A stretch of DNA of 64,000 nt from an uncultured Lachnospiraceae bacterium (GTDB lineage Bacteria; Bacillota; Clostridia; Lachnospirales; Lachnospiraceae), in contig CACZBD010000001.1 of the NCBI GenBank assembly GCA_902779305.1, positions 124,001 through 188,000 of the forward strand, written 5' to 3'. Below are positions 1-15,000 of the stretch, piece by piece. The translations under genes and the position numbers were made by a program. Numbering within the stretch: the stretch's first letter is position 1; every line of letters begins with the position of its first letter. A model generated the notes under the pieces. The model worked only from the letters and a program-made list of their open reading frames with translations. It did not search any database and was not told where the DNA came from.

Positions 1-1
1 A

Positions 2-3000
2 GCTTCCTACTTTGTGGAATCCGTCGAGAACGGCGCGCTGCGCATGAGCATGAATATGGACGGCGCCGGAAATCTTGAAGGCGAAGGCAAGGCGGTTGAA
101 CTGAAAGCCACGATCGTGGACGAATTCGGCGATGAGATCGGTGAAGCTTATACCGATATGGAACTGCCTGAATTTGACGGTGATGTCCTTGCACTGGATG
201 ATGCCACGAATCCGCCGGTAGCGGATGTGGAGATTTCGGAAGAACCTGCAAAACTCATCAAATACACCTATGTGGAAGCAAGGATCGACAAGAAAGTCAT
301 CAAGGCGTTAAAGCGCAAAGAGGTTGCGGCGGATGAATCCGGCGCTGCAGGCTTTGCTTATTTCTATACGGAAGACGGCGAGAAGTGGAAATCGATCCGC
401 GAGGATTCCACAGTGATCTTTGCTTATTCCGACGGCAAGAAGAGTGTTTACGAATATGAAGACGATCAGGTATCCGTTACCGCGACGCTGCAGCATGCTA
501 AAGCGATCCCGGATGACGCGGAATTTATCGTCACACCGGTATTGCCGGACAGCGAAGGATACAACTATGACGCCTACATGCAGGCGCTGAACAGCAATTC
601 TGAAGAGATCGTGGGAGTGGAATCCTCCGAGGAATCCCCTGTTCTCAATGAAAATAATACGCTGTTATATGATATCGGCTTCTTTATCACGGATGCGGAC
701 GGCAACCGTGTGGAACTGCAGCCTGCGGAAGGTTCCGTCAGGATCAACATCGAGTTCAAGAACAGACAGCTTGAAGAAGAGATCGGATCCAATGAGGAAT
801 CCGAACTCATGGTCGTTCATCTTCCCCTGAAGGACGAAGTCAAGGAAGAGACGGCTACCACAGAAGAAGCAACAGACATTTCCTCTTCCGATATCAAAGT
901 GGAGATGGTAGACAATACTGCATCCGCGGAAGCTGAGACCGTGGACTTCATGCTTTCCGACTTTTCCGTAACGGCTGTCGTAGGCAAGAACGGCAAGCTG
1001 CAGCCCGGTGATGCGGAAACCTTTAAGACCATCCTCGGTAGCGGTGTCGGATACGGTATCGTTGCAAACGAAGTGAATCTTGACGGCGATCTGGAATCCA
1101 CGATCGCGGTTGGCCTGCTTCACGGAAACAATACCGCGAAGTCTTCCAGAAACAACGGCGGCGCAGCAGGAACTTCCATCATCGCAGCTTATGACGGAAG
1201 CGACCTGATCTATGAAAAGAACGGTGAGAACAACAGCGATTCGGATCTTTATCTTTACACGACCATGCCTGCCCTTAGAAAAATGGGGCAGAATATGTAC
1301 AATCCGAATAACAATCCGCCGACAAGAAACGGCGTAACGGTTGATACGACCACTTATACGGAAGCGCAGATGAAGAAGATCGTTTCCGATCTGGTCAATC
1401 GTATGAAAACGGTCGGCATGGAACTGTATAACCGTCCGTCCTATGATTTTGCAACCTATGCGAAAAAAGATCAGTACAACAATTTCTATACACTTGATCT
1501 CACCAAGATCGGTGACGGCCCCGGCACATATTACATTTCCTTCAAGTCCGGTGATTTTGCGAAGTACTTTACCGCAACCGGTGATGTCAACGCACAGGTT
1601 CATCTGGTCCTGGGCGAAGGACAGAATATCATCTTTAATATTCCGGACAATGAAGTGACCTTTACGCAGTATCAGATCAAGATGCCGGGTTATGAGGGCG
1701 GCACACATGCGGGCAACAGTGAAGATATGGTCTGCCAGAGCATCATCTTCAATGCTCCTTATGCTACCAAGGCATATTGTAAAGGGGCTTCCTCCGACGG
1801 CGTACATCTGGTTCCGAAGGCGGTATTCAGAAACGAAGTCGTATCGGCAGGCTGGGTGATTGCCGACAAGATCACAAAGATCGGCGGTAACGAATGGCAC
1901 AATGTTTGGCATGACATGCCGGACAGCACTTCCGTAACCGAAGTGATCAAGGCGTACAAGAAAGTAAATGACGATACACCGTATGCAAGAGACAAATTTA
2001 CATTTGTTCTGGAATCCTATGATTTCGTTACAAAGAAATACACAGAGATCAGCCGCGCGACCAATGACGGTTCTCTGGTCACGTTTGATCCGATCCTGTA
2101 CACGAGCGCGATGTATAAAGCGGATCCTAACAGAACCTATGCATACAGAGTCCGTGAGATCTTTGAAGAAGACGGGAAGTATGTCTATGACAAGGTGACA
2201 TATATCGTTCATCACAATCTGGTAATGGAAGGCAAGAAGCTGAAAGTTGTTGTTCGTAATATTTACAACGTTTACGATGGCAATCAGCACTCTGTCGGGA
2301 CCAGTTATGATCAGATCAAGTTCAATAACGTAACCCCGCTGAAGATGCCGTACAGCTTTAATGTCAAGAAACTGTTTGACCGTGACGGTGAAGACTGGCC
2401 GGACGGCGCAACCTTTAAGTTTAAACTGGAAAGCTTTGACGGCGGAGCAGCCAACGCGGGCTCCAATATCAAGCTTGGACCTCTTCCGGCTGAAACGAAA
2501 GTACCGAATAAAAACTACTGCGAGCTGGAACTGACCAAGGATAAGCGCGAAGGTACGTTCGGTACCGTAAACTTTGAACTGTATACGACGAGTGACGGTA
2601 CGATCAGCAGCCACTACTTTGACGGTGATGTGGAAGTGTGGTGCAGAACCTATATGTGGAAGGTTACAGAGATCATTCCTGCCGACAAGGATAAGGTGGA
2701 AGGAATGACCTATGACACGAAGACCTACTACCTGAAGATCTTTGTGGACAGCAAGTACAACCACTCCACGCATAAGTACATCATGAGTGTCAAGGACAGG
2801 TTCTCGCTTACCAATACTCCGGACTGCCAGGAGTTCCCGGGAACATTCGAGTTTGTAAATAAGTACAAACCCGGTTCGTTGACCGTTAAGAAGGTTGCCG
2901 TAAACAAGAACGGCGAGGCTGTGGATTCCGATAAGGACTTCTACGTTGTTGTTTACAACCAGACCGGTCTGAACAAGAGGACCTATTACGGCGTAGACGG

Positions 3001-6000
3001 CAAGAAATATGAAAGCACAAGCTCGGATGGCGTAAATTACTCCGGCGCGCATGTGGAACTGATCAAAGGTAACAGCGAGCTTACCTTCAAACCGCTTCCT
3101 GCCGGCAAGCAGTATGTGATCGAAGAGACCGATGCGAACGGCAGGAAGATCACGGACAGCAAAGAGTATGTGATCACCTATAGCGCCAACAGCGTGAACG
3201 TGACATGCAATTCGCTGAATAAGGAAACAACGATCACGAACACGCAGATCGAAAAGGGCGTTCTGAATCTCGTCAAGAAGGGCGGATCCAAAGATGAAGC
3301 GCCGATCGATCTCGACGGTGTGATCTTCCGTCTCTACGATGAAAATAACAAGACGGTTTACGTGAGCGGTTCTGCAGGCTCCTATACGGTTGCCGAGGAC
3401 GGCAGCACCAATCAGGATATCGTGACCGATGCGAACGGCGCCTTCAAAGTGGAAGGTCTGCCGGTAGGCAATTATACATTAAAAGAGTATTCCCTTCCGG
3501 ATAAATATAAAGAAGGTTTCGTGAAATACGAAGGGGATATCACATTCAGTGTTACCAAGGACGGCACGAAATTAACGAGCGCGACATCCGCAGATCTTGA
3601 GAAGATTGAAGACGGCGCTGCACTGTCCCTGACTCTGTACAATAAGCGCGTTCCCGTAAAAGTCAAAGTCACAAAAGCGATCATTGACAACGCACAGAGC
3701 GGGTCCGCGAAACAGATGGATAAGAGCGGTTACGAATTCACACTGACCGATGTTACGACCGGGCAGGTGATCGGAACCAAGAAGACCAACCAGGACGGCG
3801 AACTGGTCTTTGACGCTGTTCTTACCTTCGGACATTCCTATCAGGTAACTGAGAACGAGGACATTGCGGCAGAAAAAGGAACCGTACTGAACTCCATTTC
3901 CGGTTCCACCTTTACCGTTGATAACGATATGTTTATCAATGCCACAAAGGAAATTGGCGCAGACTACCTCTTCAAGAATGTAAATGCAACCAATAAGGAA
4001 GTAACGGGGAAGGTCCGCCTGATCAAGACCAATGAAGAAGGCGTTACGATCACAGAAGGCAGGGCACAGTTTGTTCTGAGTACATCCGATGTCATCGACA
4101 ACAAATCCTCTTATGTACATGTAAGCGGCAAGGATGGCTCTTACAAGTTTGATTCCAAATCGAACAATACGACGATGGAAACGGTAAACGGCGAACTGAT
4201 CGTGGAAGATCTTGCGCCGGGCACCTATTACTTCTTCGAGATCGCTTCTCCGGATACGAACAGATATATCTTCACATCCGGCGAGGCACACCGCGTATAT
4301 ATCGATGCGAAGAAGGCAACAAAAGAAACTCCGGTAGTGGATCTGACTGCAGACAATGATGCTGTTAAGGTGCAGAACAGTGACTTTACCGCAGGTCTTG
4401 TATTTACGAAAGTCAATGCTTTTGACGAAACAAAGAAGCTGGGTGAAGGCACGCAGTTTACTCTGTATGCAACAACAGCATTAAACGGCGAAGCTACGGG
4501 CGATGCGATCACCACGGTTGCCGCAAAGAACGGTACCGTAAGAGTTCCGATCGCCAAAGCCGGCACATACGTGCTCGTGGAAACAAGCACACAGAACGGC
4601 TACGAAGCGCTTTACAGCGGCGACAGCCTGAAGATCTACTTTGAAGTAACGACGGATCAGAACAAGAAATCCGACCTGACACTTCAGGATGTGAAGGCGT
4701 TTGCGAAGCTGAAGGGCCGCACGCTCGAGGCTGCAGAACTCGTCGATACTTCCAAGAACTATGTATACAACGAGCCCGTACCGGGCAAAGTTACCTTAAA
4801 GAAACGTTTCCTGGATAAGGACGGAAAAGAGATCACGGCTTCTTCTCCGGATGCTTATCTGCTTGGCGAAGCGAACTTTACCTTATATACAAATGCGGTT
4901 GAGTTCAAGAAAGTCAAGGGAACCGGAAATGTTAACGATCCCGAGAACTTTGTGGAATACGGCAAATTCACGACATCGAACTTAACACTCAGTGTCGGCA
5001 ATCTGCCTTGGGGTACCTATTACTTCCAGGAGACCGGAACAACAGCCGGCGACGGAAAGGTATTCATCTTTGACGCAAACAAGAAGTATTATTTCAGGAT
5101 CGGCGAAAATGAAAACGGCGAACTCTCACTTGATGTTTCCAAACTGATCGTGGATGGTGTGGAAGTGGATACCGTCGACAACAGGATCAAGACCGGCTAT
5201 GCAGAGATCGTCAAGAAAGATCAGGATCAGGATGAGCCGCTTGCAGGCATCAGATTCGAGCTGTACCGTGTAAGAACCGAAAATGACAATACGGCACTTG
5301 AGAAGATCGCGCTGAACCCGGATGTGACCGGTGCTGACGGCGTGCTCAGAACACCGAAACTGGCATACGGCAAGTACTATTTCGTAGAGAGCGCAAATCA
5401 GGATGTTGCCGGATATGAGTTCGATACGACGACCAGATACTACTTCGACATTACGGAAGACAATGCGGTTGTCAAGAATCTGACCTATACCTTAAACGGA
5501 AAACGTCAGACAAGCAGAGACGGCGTGATCAACAACAAGCCTGTCAAAGGTTCCGTATCTCTTGACAAATGGGCGATCGCGCACGATACGACGAATGATC
5601 CCGTATACCTGAAGAAGCTTGCAGGAGCCGAATTCGAACTGTATTCCAACAATGCTTCAACCGTTGGACAGAAGATCCTGGCATTCTTCAACAGCAATGA
5701 GAAATACTATCTGTATAAAGCAGACGGTAACGGCACTTATGTAACAGATGCAAACGGTACGATCACCGTGAAGGGTCTGTCCTGGGGCTCCTACTACTTC
5801 GTAGAGACGAAGGCTCCGGACGGATATGAGATGCCCGAAAATGAGGCAGACAGAACCTATTACTTCACGATCAGCGGCGATCATCTGAATGCGCATATCG
5901 GCAGACCGGAAGATGAGCAGGGCAACGATGAACTTCGCGGCAGAGTTCCCGTGAACGAAGAACTGCTCGGCTCCATCAAGCTGATCAAGAAAAATACAGA

Positions 6001-9000
6001 AGACGGCAAAGGCCTTGCAGGCGTTCCGTTCAGACTTTATAAGGACGGCAGCGACTACACGGCTGAGCTGGATGCTGTACTGAACAACACCAGAAAAGAA
6101 CTCTATACATTCCGCAGCAATGGTGAACAGCAGAGCCTGCTGATCACCGATGATAACGGTGAGATCAGCGTCGAGAATCTGCCTTGGGGTACCTACTACT
6201 TCGAAGAAGCAGAAATCCCCGAAGGCTTCACGGCTGAGACCACGAAATCTGCGGAACTTCTGATCAGCGCTGCAAATGTGAGCGGTGAAGCAACCTATGA
6301 CAATCATCGTGTTGCAGAACTTTCCAACACACCGATCAGAGGCGACATGCTTCTGAAGAAGGTCGATGAAAACGGCGCGGCATTAAAGGGCGCTACCTTC
6401 GATCTGGTTCGTGTTGTGGACGGAAAGTATCATAAAGTAAATGTAACCGGACAGAATGGTGTATACACGTTCGACAGCGTAGACAGAAGAGTTTACAGTG
6501 ACTCCGCTTCGATCGTGACAACCATCCTGAACCTGATCGGTACCAGAAAGGGCGATCTTGAGACAACAGCAGATACCGCGACTTTGAAGGTTTCCAATCT
6601 GCCTTACGGCGATTATGCGATCTTTGAGATTACGGCACCCGAGGGATATCAGACCGAAAACGGTTCTCTCTTTGTAGAACGTACCTTCAAGATCGACGGA
6701 GAAAAGGACGCAAACGAACTGGATGCGATCGTTGAATTCGTGAACTCCAAGGTTTCCGCCGGTGTTCAGTTTGTCAAGACGAGATCCGGAGAAGAACTCG
6801 AAGGTGCAGCATTTGTTCTCCAGAAGGAAGATAACGGTGAGTGGAAGGATATCACGACCGCTGTTTCCAAAGAGAGCGACTACTACAAGGTAGATGATGT
6901 AAACAATACGGTTGTCGGCAAGTTCAAGAGCGTGGTAACGTTCAATGCGCTGCCGGTAGGCAATTACCGTATCTTCGAAATTTCCGATTATGCATATGCG
7001 CCGGATGCAGTAAACAAATATCCTTATCTGGATGTGAACGGCAACCAGATCTGGGCTGCTCCGACCGGATATACGAAGTTCTACACGTTCACCATCGAAG
7101 TGAACGACAACGGCAAGAAGAATGTAGGTTTGGACAAAGCAGACGGCACATTCGGAAACTATGATGCACAGACAGTTGTGAATACTCCGAAAGAAGGGTA
7201 TGCGAAACTGGCTAAGATGGAAGGCACAACGGCGATCGCGGGCGCTGAATTTGAGCTGTATCACAGCAGAAAGAACGGCGATGCCTATGTACTCGGAACA
7301 CCTCAGCAGGATGCAAGGATCGGTGATCCGATCGTTTCCAATGCAGACGGCGAAGTGATTACACCGAAGCTTTCCTGGGGTGACTACTATTTGATCGAGT
7401 CCAAGACTTCGGATGACAGATATTTCTTAGAGAAGGATCCGAACAAGAGGGCACAGTATCACTTTACGATCGGTCCGAACAAGGACGGCAGCTTTACGGA
7501 AGCGGTTACTACCTTTACAGTTATGCAGAAGGGTAAACAGGCATCCGAAATCAAGGTTGTACAGAATACGCCGGTCAAAGGCAAAGTAGAATTCACCAAG
7601 GTTGATGAGGCTACAAATGAGCCGATCAAATCCAAAGACATTACCTTTGATCTGTACTACAAGAAGACTGAAAACGGAACCTATGCGCCGGTAGAAAGAT
7701 ATTCGGGCCTCAATGCGCTGAACGCCGAAAACGGCTGGATCAGAACAGCACAGGATCTTGAAGTCGGATATTACTACTTTATCGAAACATCTACGGCCAA
7801 CGGTTACAAAGATCTTCCGGAAAATCCGGAAGACCGCAAGAAGTATAAGTTCACGATCACGCAGGCAGAAGACGCGGAATCCGCAAATGATTTCGAACTG
7901 ACCTGGGATGGTGAAATGGCCCGCACGAATGACGGTGTGGCATATGTTGCCAACACACCGAAGCCGGGCAGCATCACACTGTTCAAGTATTTTGTCCTCG
8001 ATGATGAGGAAGCGGCTGAAGAGAAAGGCCTTGCAGGCGCAACCTTCACGCTGAAGGGCAAAACCAATGCGAACAAGAATGTTGTCGAAACGGCAACCAG
8101 TGATGCAGACGGTAAGGTGGAATTCAAGAATCTTCCTTGGGGTACCTATTCGATCACGGAAGTGAAGACTCCGGCCGGATACGTGATCCCCGAAGGCCTT
8201 GAACTTCCGAAGAATATCGTGATCGATGCAGACAATCTCGATCATACATATGATCAGAACGCTGCTCTGAAAGTCCTGAATGAACGCAAGCCCGGCAAGA
8301 TCAACCTGAAGAAGGTGGACAACAAGGGCAAAGCAGTTGCGGGTGTTGCATTCGAACTGCAGATGAAGAAGAAGGATCAGTGGGTTCAGATCGTTAATCC
8401 GGAAGATGAAAAGGGTTACTACAGAACAGCCGAGGGTGGATTCTTATCCATCTTCAGATTCAGACCTGCGGCAGGCACGATCTCGATCGATGGCCTGAAG
8501 TGGGGTCAGTACCGCCTGATCGAACGTGAAGTTCCCGAAGGCTACAAACTGCTTACAGATCCGATCCCCAGCGCAGAAGGTATTTATGTCGGCGCAGAGA
8601 ATCTGAATAACGAAAACCAGATCGAATACGACCTCGGCGAAGTCATGAACGAGGAAGTTTACGGTAATATCGCGGTTTATAAGCAGGATGATAAAGAAAG
8701 AGGCTTAAGCGGCGCAGAATTCAAGCTTTACCAGGCAGACGGTGAGAACTGGCAGGCGAAGGCCGTTTATGTCAGGAAGACATCCGAAGGTGTCTATGCA
8801 TATGTTTCCATGGATGCCAACAAAGCAACGGAAACAGAAGGCTATACGGATACACTGGTATCCCCGGCCGCAGCTGCAAACGTGACTGCCGGCAAGATCA
8901 AAGTAACAGGTCTGCCGATCGGTACATATTACATGCAGGAGACCAAGGAACCGGATCCGAGAACGGAAGGCGACGTAACGATCCTCTATCAGAAGAAGAC

Positions 9001-12000
9001 GGATCCGATCGGACCGTTCGTGGTTAAGATCGATCAGAAGGCTGAAGATCCCGAGCAGGATGGTTGCGGACTTTCCTGGATCAATGATTCCGGTGACTTC
9101 AACGCGGAGATCCTGTTCTATAAGGCCGACAAGAAGAAAGATGGACTGGATGGCGTTGAATATGAGATCGCCAAGTCCGGTACAACAATGAAGTGGTCCG
9201 TATTCTCCAAGCAGGAAGGAACGCTTCATGGTGTGGTTCGTGCGTCCTTCACATCGACAGGAACTTACACGATCAAAGAAGTAAGCACGCCGAATGACGC
9301 ACATGCGGTAGACCCGAATGTCTATCCGTTCGAGATCAAGACTGAGCATAACGGTCAGACGCTGGATCTGTCCTCGCTGATCAGTGTTCCGTCCGGAAGC
9401 ACCTTCAATGCCTCCACGAACACCTTCATCAATGATGAAGCGAAGGGCGGCGTGAAACTGCTCAAGGTTGAGACGGAATCCAACGGTGAATCCGCAAATA
9501 CCATCGGCGGAATGAATAAAGTAACATTTGCTCTCTACAAGATCGGCAAAGACGGAAGAACTCCTGTCAAGGATGGCGAGAAGCTCGTTACCGCAACGAT
9601 CGGTGAAGAGGAAGGCGTGATCCGTGTGGATGGTCTGGATTGGGGTAACTACGTATTCGTGGAAACCGTTCCGGAAGATCACACAGCAGAAGTGACACCT
9701 GCCGAATATCCGTTTGAGATCAATGCGGATACGTTTAAGAAAGAGAACAAGATCGAAGTTGTAACCGCTACGAACAAACGTAAACCCGGTTCGCTGACGG
9801 TTCAGAAGTTCTTCGAGAATCCTGAAAAAGGATTTGACGGCGAAGGCGTTGAATTCAACTTAAAACTCGTTGCAGGTACATCCGACATCGTAAGCGATTA
9901 CGAGGTTAAGGCTGTAACTACCAGAGACGAGAGAGGAAACTACTTCGTAGCATTCAACAATCTCCCTTGGGGTATCTATGAACTGACCGAGGGTAAGACC
10001 AAAGAAGGTTATATCAGATGGGAAGGCAAGAAGACCATCAAGATCGGTAATGCAAGGAAGTCCGAAGGTTATACCGGACAGATCGACAAATCCGGTCTTG
10101 CGGTAAGCCTTGTTGAACAGGAAGGGATCACGAATCCCAAGATCAAAGGCTCCGTGAAACTGCAGAAGGTCGACAGCATCAAGAAAGCTCCGATCGTGGT
10201 ATCCTTCAAGCTTTACAAAGGAAATCATCCGGAGTCGATCGGTACGACGACCACGGGCGTGGATCCGGTAGTGATCCCGGGCACGACCGATGCAAACGGC
10301 GTATTTACGACGAATAAAGATGGTTATGCGGCATTCCCTGAGAAGTCTCTCGAGTACGGCAGCTATTATCTTGAAGAAGCTGTTCCTGAGGGATACGAAG
10401 GTTATGCAGACGGCGCATTTACATACCGCGGTGTTTACTTCGAGATCACTTCGGACAAGACCGTCGAGCTGACCAAACAGACAGATAAGCCGATCGAGAA
10501 CACACCGCTGAAGGGCTCCGTAAAACTGAAGAAAGTTGACAAGTTCGGAAAGCCGTTAAAGGGTGTTAAGTTCACGCTTTACGCAGACGATGCACAGGGT
10601 GCTGACGCACTGGCGTTGCTGAAGTCCGCACTGAGCAGCTTTACGACCGGCGAAAAAGGAACGATCTATGCGGTCGTAGAAACCGAGGAAAGCGGTAAGA
10701 TCGAAATCTCCAACCTGCCTTGGGGAACCTACCACTTCGTAGAGGAACTGCCGGAAGGCTATACGATGTCCGAAGATGCGAAGAAGGATCTGGAGAAACC
10801 GTTCTATATCGGTGAAAAAGACAATGAAGTGAAATTAAGTTATGACCTTGGCCTGATCGAAAACGAGCCGATCCCCGGTTCCGTAACCTTGATCAAGAAA
10901 GGCCAGGATCTGGAAGGCAAACAGAATCTTCTTGCCGGAGCAGAGTTTGACTTATATCAGGTAAACGGTGCGCAGGATGACACGCCGGGCTTAGCAGTCG
11001 GAGAGGATGATGCAGACAGCAGGATCAGAACAGGTCTGGTAAGTTCGTCCGACACCGAGAACCTCGGTAAGATCGTTGTGAACGACCTGCCTTGGGGCCG
11101 CTACTACTTCGTAGAGACAAAGGCACCTTACGGTTACGAGATCTCGACGGAGAAACCGGAACTGCTCGTAGTCGGCCGTTCTGATGATGCAGGCAAGACC
11201 TATACGGATGTAACGCTGAAACCGGTAGACGGTTATCTGGCTCCCGAAACGACCGTGATCGACCCGATGGGCAAAGGCTATGTGGCTCTTTACAAGGTCT
11301 TCGATCTGGTTGGATATAATAATGTTGACATCTCCGTTGAAAAAGACGGTACCGCGTTGACATTTGAGATCTATCAGGCGGATGAAGACGGCAAACCTAT
11401 CGGCAAGCCTGTCGAGGCTCCGGTCAACGGACAGAAGGTATCGGAATTCCCTGTACATCAGGCGACGATGGCAACCGATATCATCGGGCCTCTGCCTTAT
11501 GGCAAGTATGCATTTGTGGAAAAATCAATCCCGTCAGGTGTTGATTATGAACTGAACCCTGCAGCGAGAGCATTTGAGATCGACGCCGACTGCACGGTTG
11601 AAAATGTACAGAAAGAGATCGATGAAGCTAATCCGGATTATGCGTTCAAGTATGTGACCAAGTTTGTGAATACCACATACAGAGGATTCGCAAGCATCCG
11701 GAAAGCTGATATCACCACAGGCGAATTTATTGCAGGCGTAGACTTTACGGTTTATGAGATGCAGGAGACTGCAGGCGGTCTGACCAAGGGCGCAAAATAC
11801 GGCGGTACCTACACGACCGGCAGTGACGGCTGGATCAATGTGGAAGGCCTGCCGCTTGGCAAGTACGCATTCTTCGAGGATGCAGACAGCGCAGCCGCAC
11901 TTGGCTATGTGCCGACCGATTCCGCATTCGTCTTTGACGTAACGGAAGAGACCGTAGCGAATAAGGCACGTCCTGATACCGTGGAAGCAACACTGAACGA

Positions 12001-15000
12001 GGATGGAACGACCTACACGCTTACGGACCGCAAAGTCGACACCGTAGAAAACGAAGAGAAACCCGGAAGCATCCGTCTGATCAAGAAGGGTGAGAACGGT
12101 AAGAAACTTGCAGGCGCTACCTTCAATCTGTGGAAGGTTGTCGGAAGCCGCGATACGGTACCGGGTGTAGCTGCAGGCTCCGATGAGGCGGATCTGCTCA
12201 TTGCCGTAAACGGAACGAACGATCTGGTAACGGATGCGGAAGGTACGATCTATGTGGATGACCTCGCATGGGGCACCTACTACTTTGACGAGATCATTCC
12301 GCCGAAGGGCTATACATTACTTGACAGACCGAACCACGAGGCGAAAGAGATCAGCAAAGCATCGGTAAATCAGACGGCTGAGGTTGTCATGGAGGATACG
12401 CCGATCAGGCTCGATATCAGAAAGACCGATATCACCGGAAAAGTGGAACTGGACGGCGCACATATGGCAATCTATGCACCGGGCTCCACGGAGGCGATGA
12501 TCTCCTGGATCAGTTCGAAGAATGCTGATAAGAGGATCGAAGTCAGTGATACACAGGAAGGCCTGATTGCAACAACGGATCCTGCGAAACCTGTGATCTA
12601 CAAACTGGTGGAGACGATTGCACCGGAAGGCTATACCATTACGGCTGACATTTACTTCAGCGTTGATACGAAGGGCGGGATCACGCTTTACAATAAGGGT
12701 GAGGACGACTCCTTTACAGCTGCATCGCCGACGAACGTCGAAGTCAGGACGGTAACGGACCAGAATACGGTTCGCAAGGTTCCGTTAATGCTCGTCAAAG
12801 ATAACACTACAAGCGTGAAGATCACCAAGAGAGAACTGGGTACGACCAGATATCTGCCGGGTGCAACGCTTGCGGTCTATGACGAAGCAAATTATGAACT
12901 GTACAAGAACAATGACAGTACGGCAGTTTCGCTGGATGTATGGACGACGGCGGCAACGGATGCAGGTGAGGCTCATGATCTGACCGGTAAGCTGATCGCT
13001 TCCAACGGCGTGAAACATGTGTACTATCTCGTAGAGACGAAAGTGCCCGACGGATACTTCCCGGCTGCACCGATCGCCTTTACGGTAAACAATGATAATG
13101 AGATCATGCTGGAAGGCTCCGCAGGAGATTCCACCGCTGAGGTAACACTTGATAAGAAGATGCTGATCATGTACGACAGACCTGTCTTTGTCAAGGTTAC
13201 CAAGAAGGCAAGAGCAGGAAGCGATACCCTGAAGGGTGCTGACCTGCAGATCTTAAGCAACAAAGAGATCATTGCCGAATTTACAACAACAGACAAGCCG
13301 GCACTGCTTGTACCGGTAACCGAAGATGAGGCAAATTCTGCAGCTTCGAAGGCGAAGTACAGCGCACTTGCAAATGATTATCAGATGATCTACAACGTGC
13401 AGCTGACACCGGGTAAGAACTATACGCTGCATGAAGAAAGCGCTCCGGACGGTTACATGCTTGCAGCTGACCAGACCTTCAGCGTGGATGTCACGAAAGA
13501 AGAGTATGATCAGACGCTCGGCATTTACAGTACGGACATGCTCGATCCTCCGATCAAGCTTTATATCAGCAAGCTCTCAATGACCACAGAGGCCGAACTT
13601 GCAGGCGCGAGCATGGCGATTTACGAGCAGAACGGTGAGAACCTCGGTACACTGATCGCTTCCTGGACATCAAGTACAACACCTCATCTGGTATCCATTG
13701 ATGACAAGGCGGAAGGTGAGGGCGTCCTGAAACGCGGCATGAAGTACTGGCTCGTAGAAAACGCTGCTCCCGCAGGCTATGCAAAGGCAGCAAAGATCGG
13801 ATTTGAGATCGACAAGGACGGTGTAGTGACAGTTGACAAGTCTGTCACCACGGAAAGCGGCGAAAAGATCAAACTGCTCGAAATGACAGATGAACCGCTG
13901 GCACTGACCGTCAGCAAAGAAGATGCGGACGGACGTAAGCTGACCGGCGCAAAACTGGAACTGAGGACCTCCGCAGGAGAAAAATATGAAGTTCTGGCTG
14001 ACTGGGAAAGCGACGGAAAGATCGCATTTATCTCCGAATACTATACGATCAGCAATGCAAACTACACGCAGATCCCGCTGAAGGAAGGCAAACATCTGCA
14101 GGACGGCGTAACCTACTATGTAGTGGAAACAGAAGCTCCTACAGGCTACCAGAAAGCTGAAGGCGCAGCCAGTGTAAAGGCTCTGCCGGTAGAAGAAGCC
14201 CTGAAGAATACGGGTCTGCTGAAGGTGATCAATACCAGATTCGGTAAGACCAATAAGAGCGGAAACAAGACCTGGAACCTGTCGCCTGAGAACCAGAAAC
14301 TGTGGGCAGACAAGAAGGTTAAGATCAATCTCTACCGCTACTTTACGGATGAGAAGGGCCAGAAGTTCTATGTCAATGCGAACAATGCAGTTACGGATAA
14401 GGAACATGCGTGCGTTGCGACCAAGGAACTGAAACCGTCCTTACAGCCTACACCGTACAGCTTCGACGACCTTGACAAGTACTACTATGCTGAGTCCGGA
14501 AGAGCTTACGAGTTTACTTATGAGACCGAAGAGGATCTGAGCGAACTCGAAGGCCTGATGATCAGCAAAAAGGTTGGCGACAACTTTATCAACAACGAGC
14601 GCTACACGGAGATTGACGGTGATAAGAAGTGGATCCTGTTTAAGAACAAGGATGGCGAGATCATCGATATCGACGACACGGCATTGAGAGAGATGCTCAC
14701 GAAGTTCGGAAAGGGCGACAAGACGGCCTATGTTGATGTCAACATCTGTCTTGCAACGCTGGATAAGGACGGAAACGCAACGATCATCGATAAGGATGCT
14801 GACGGAACCGCTGACTACTATATCTCCATCAAACATGGTGCAAAAGACCCGTCCGACAGGACACTGGTTGAGAAACATGAGCTCGTGGCAGAGGGCGAAA
14901 CCGGACATATTGAGTTCACATGGACACAGCCCGGCGAAGTACATTTTGCCTTCACGAAGCTGCCTGCTTATGATGACAACAATAATAAGATCGAATACTG

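Noticed and set aside
665-3052. A 795-codon open frame on the minus strand inside the giant adhesin gene
   Set aside because: It is antisense to an obviously real coding frame. It has no ribosome binding site or recognisable domain and is one of many long antisense frames produced by the codon bias of this gene.
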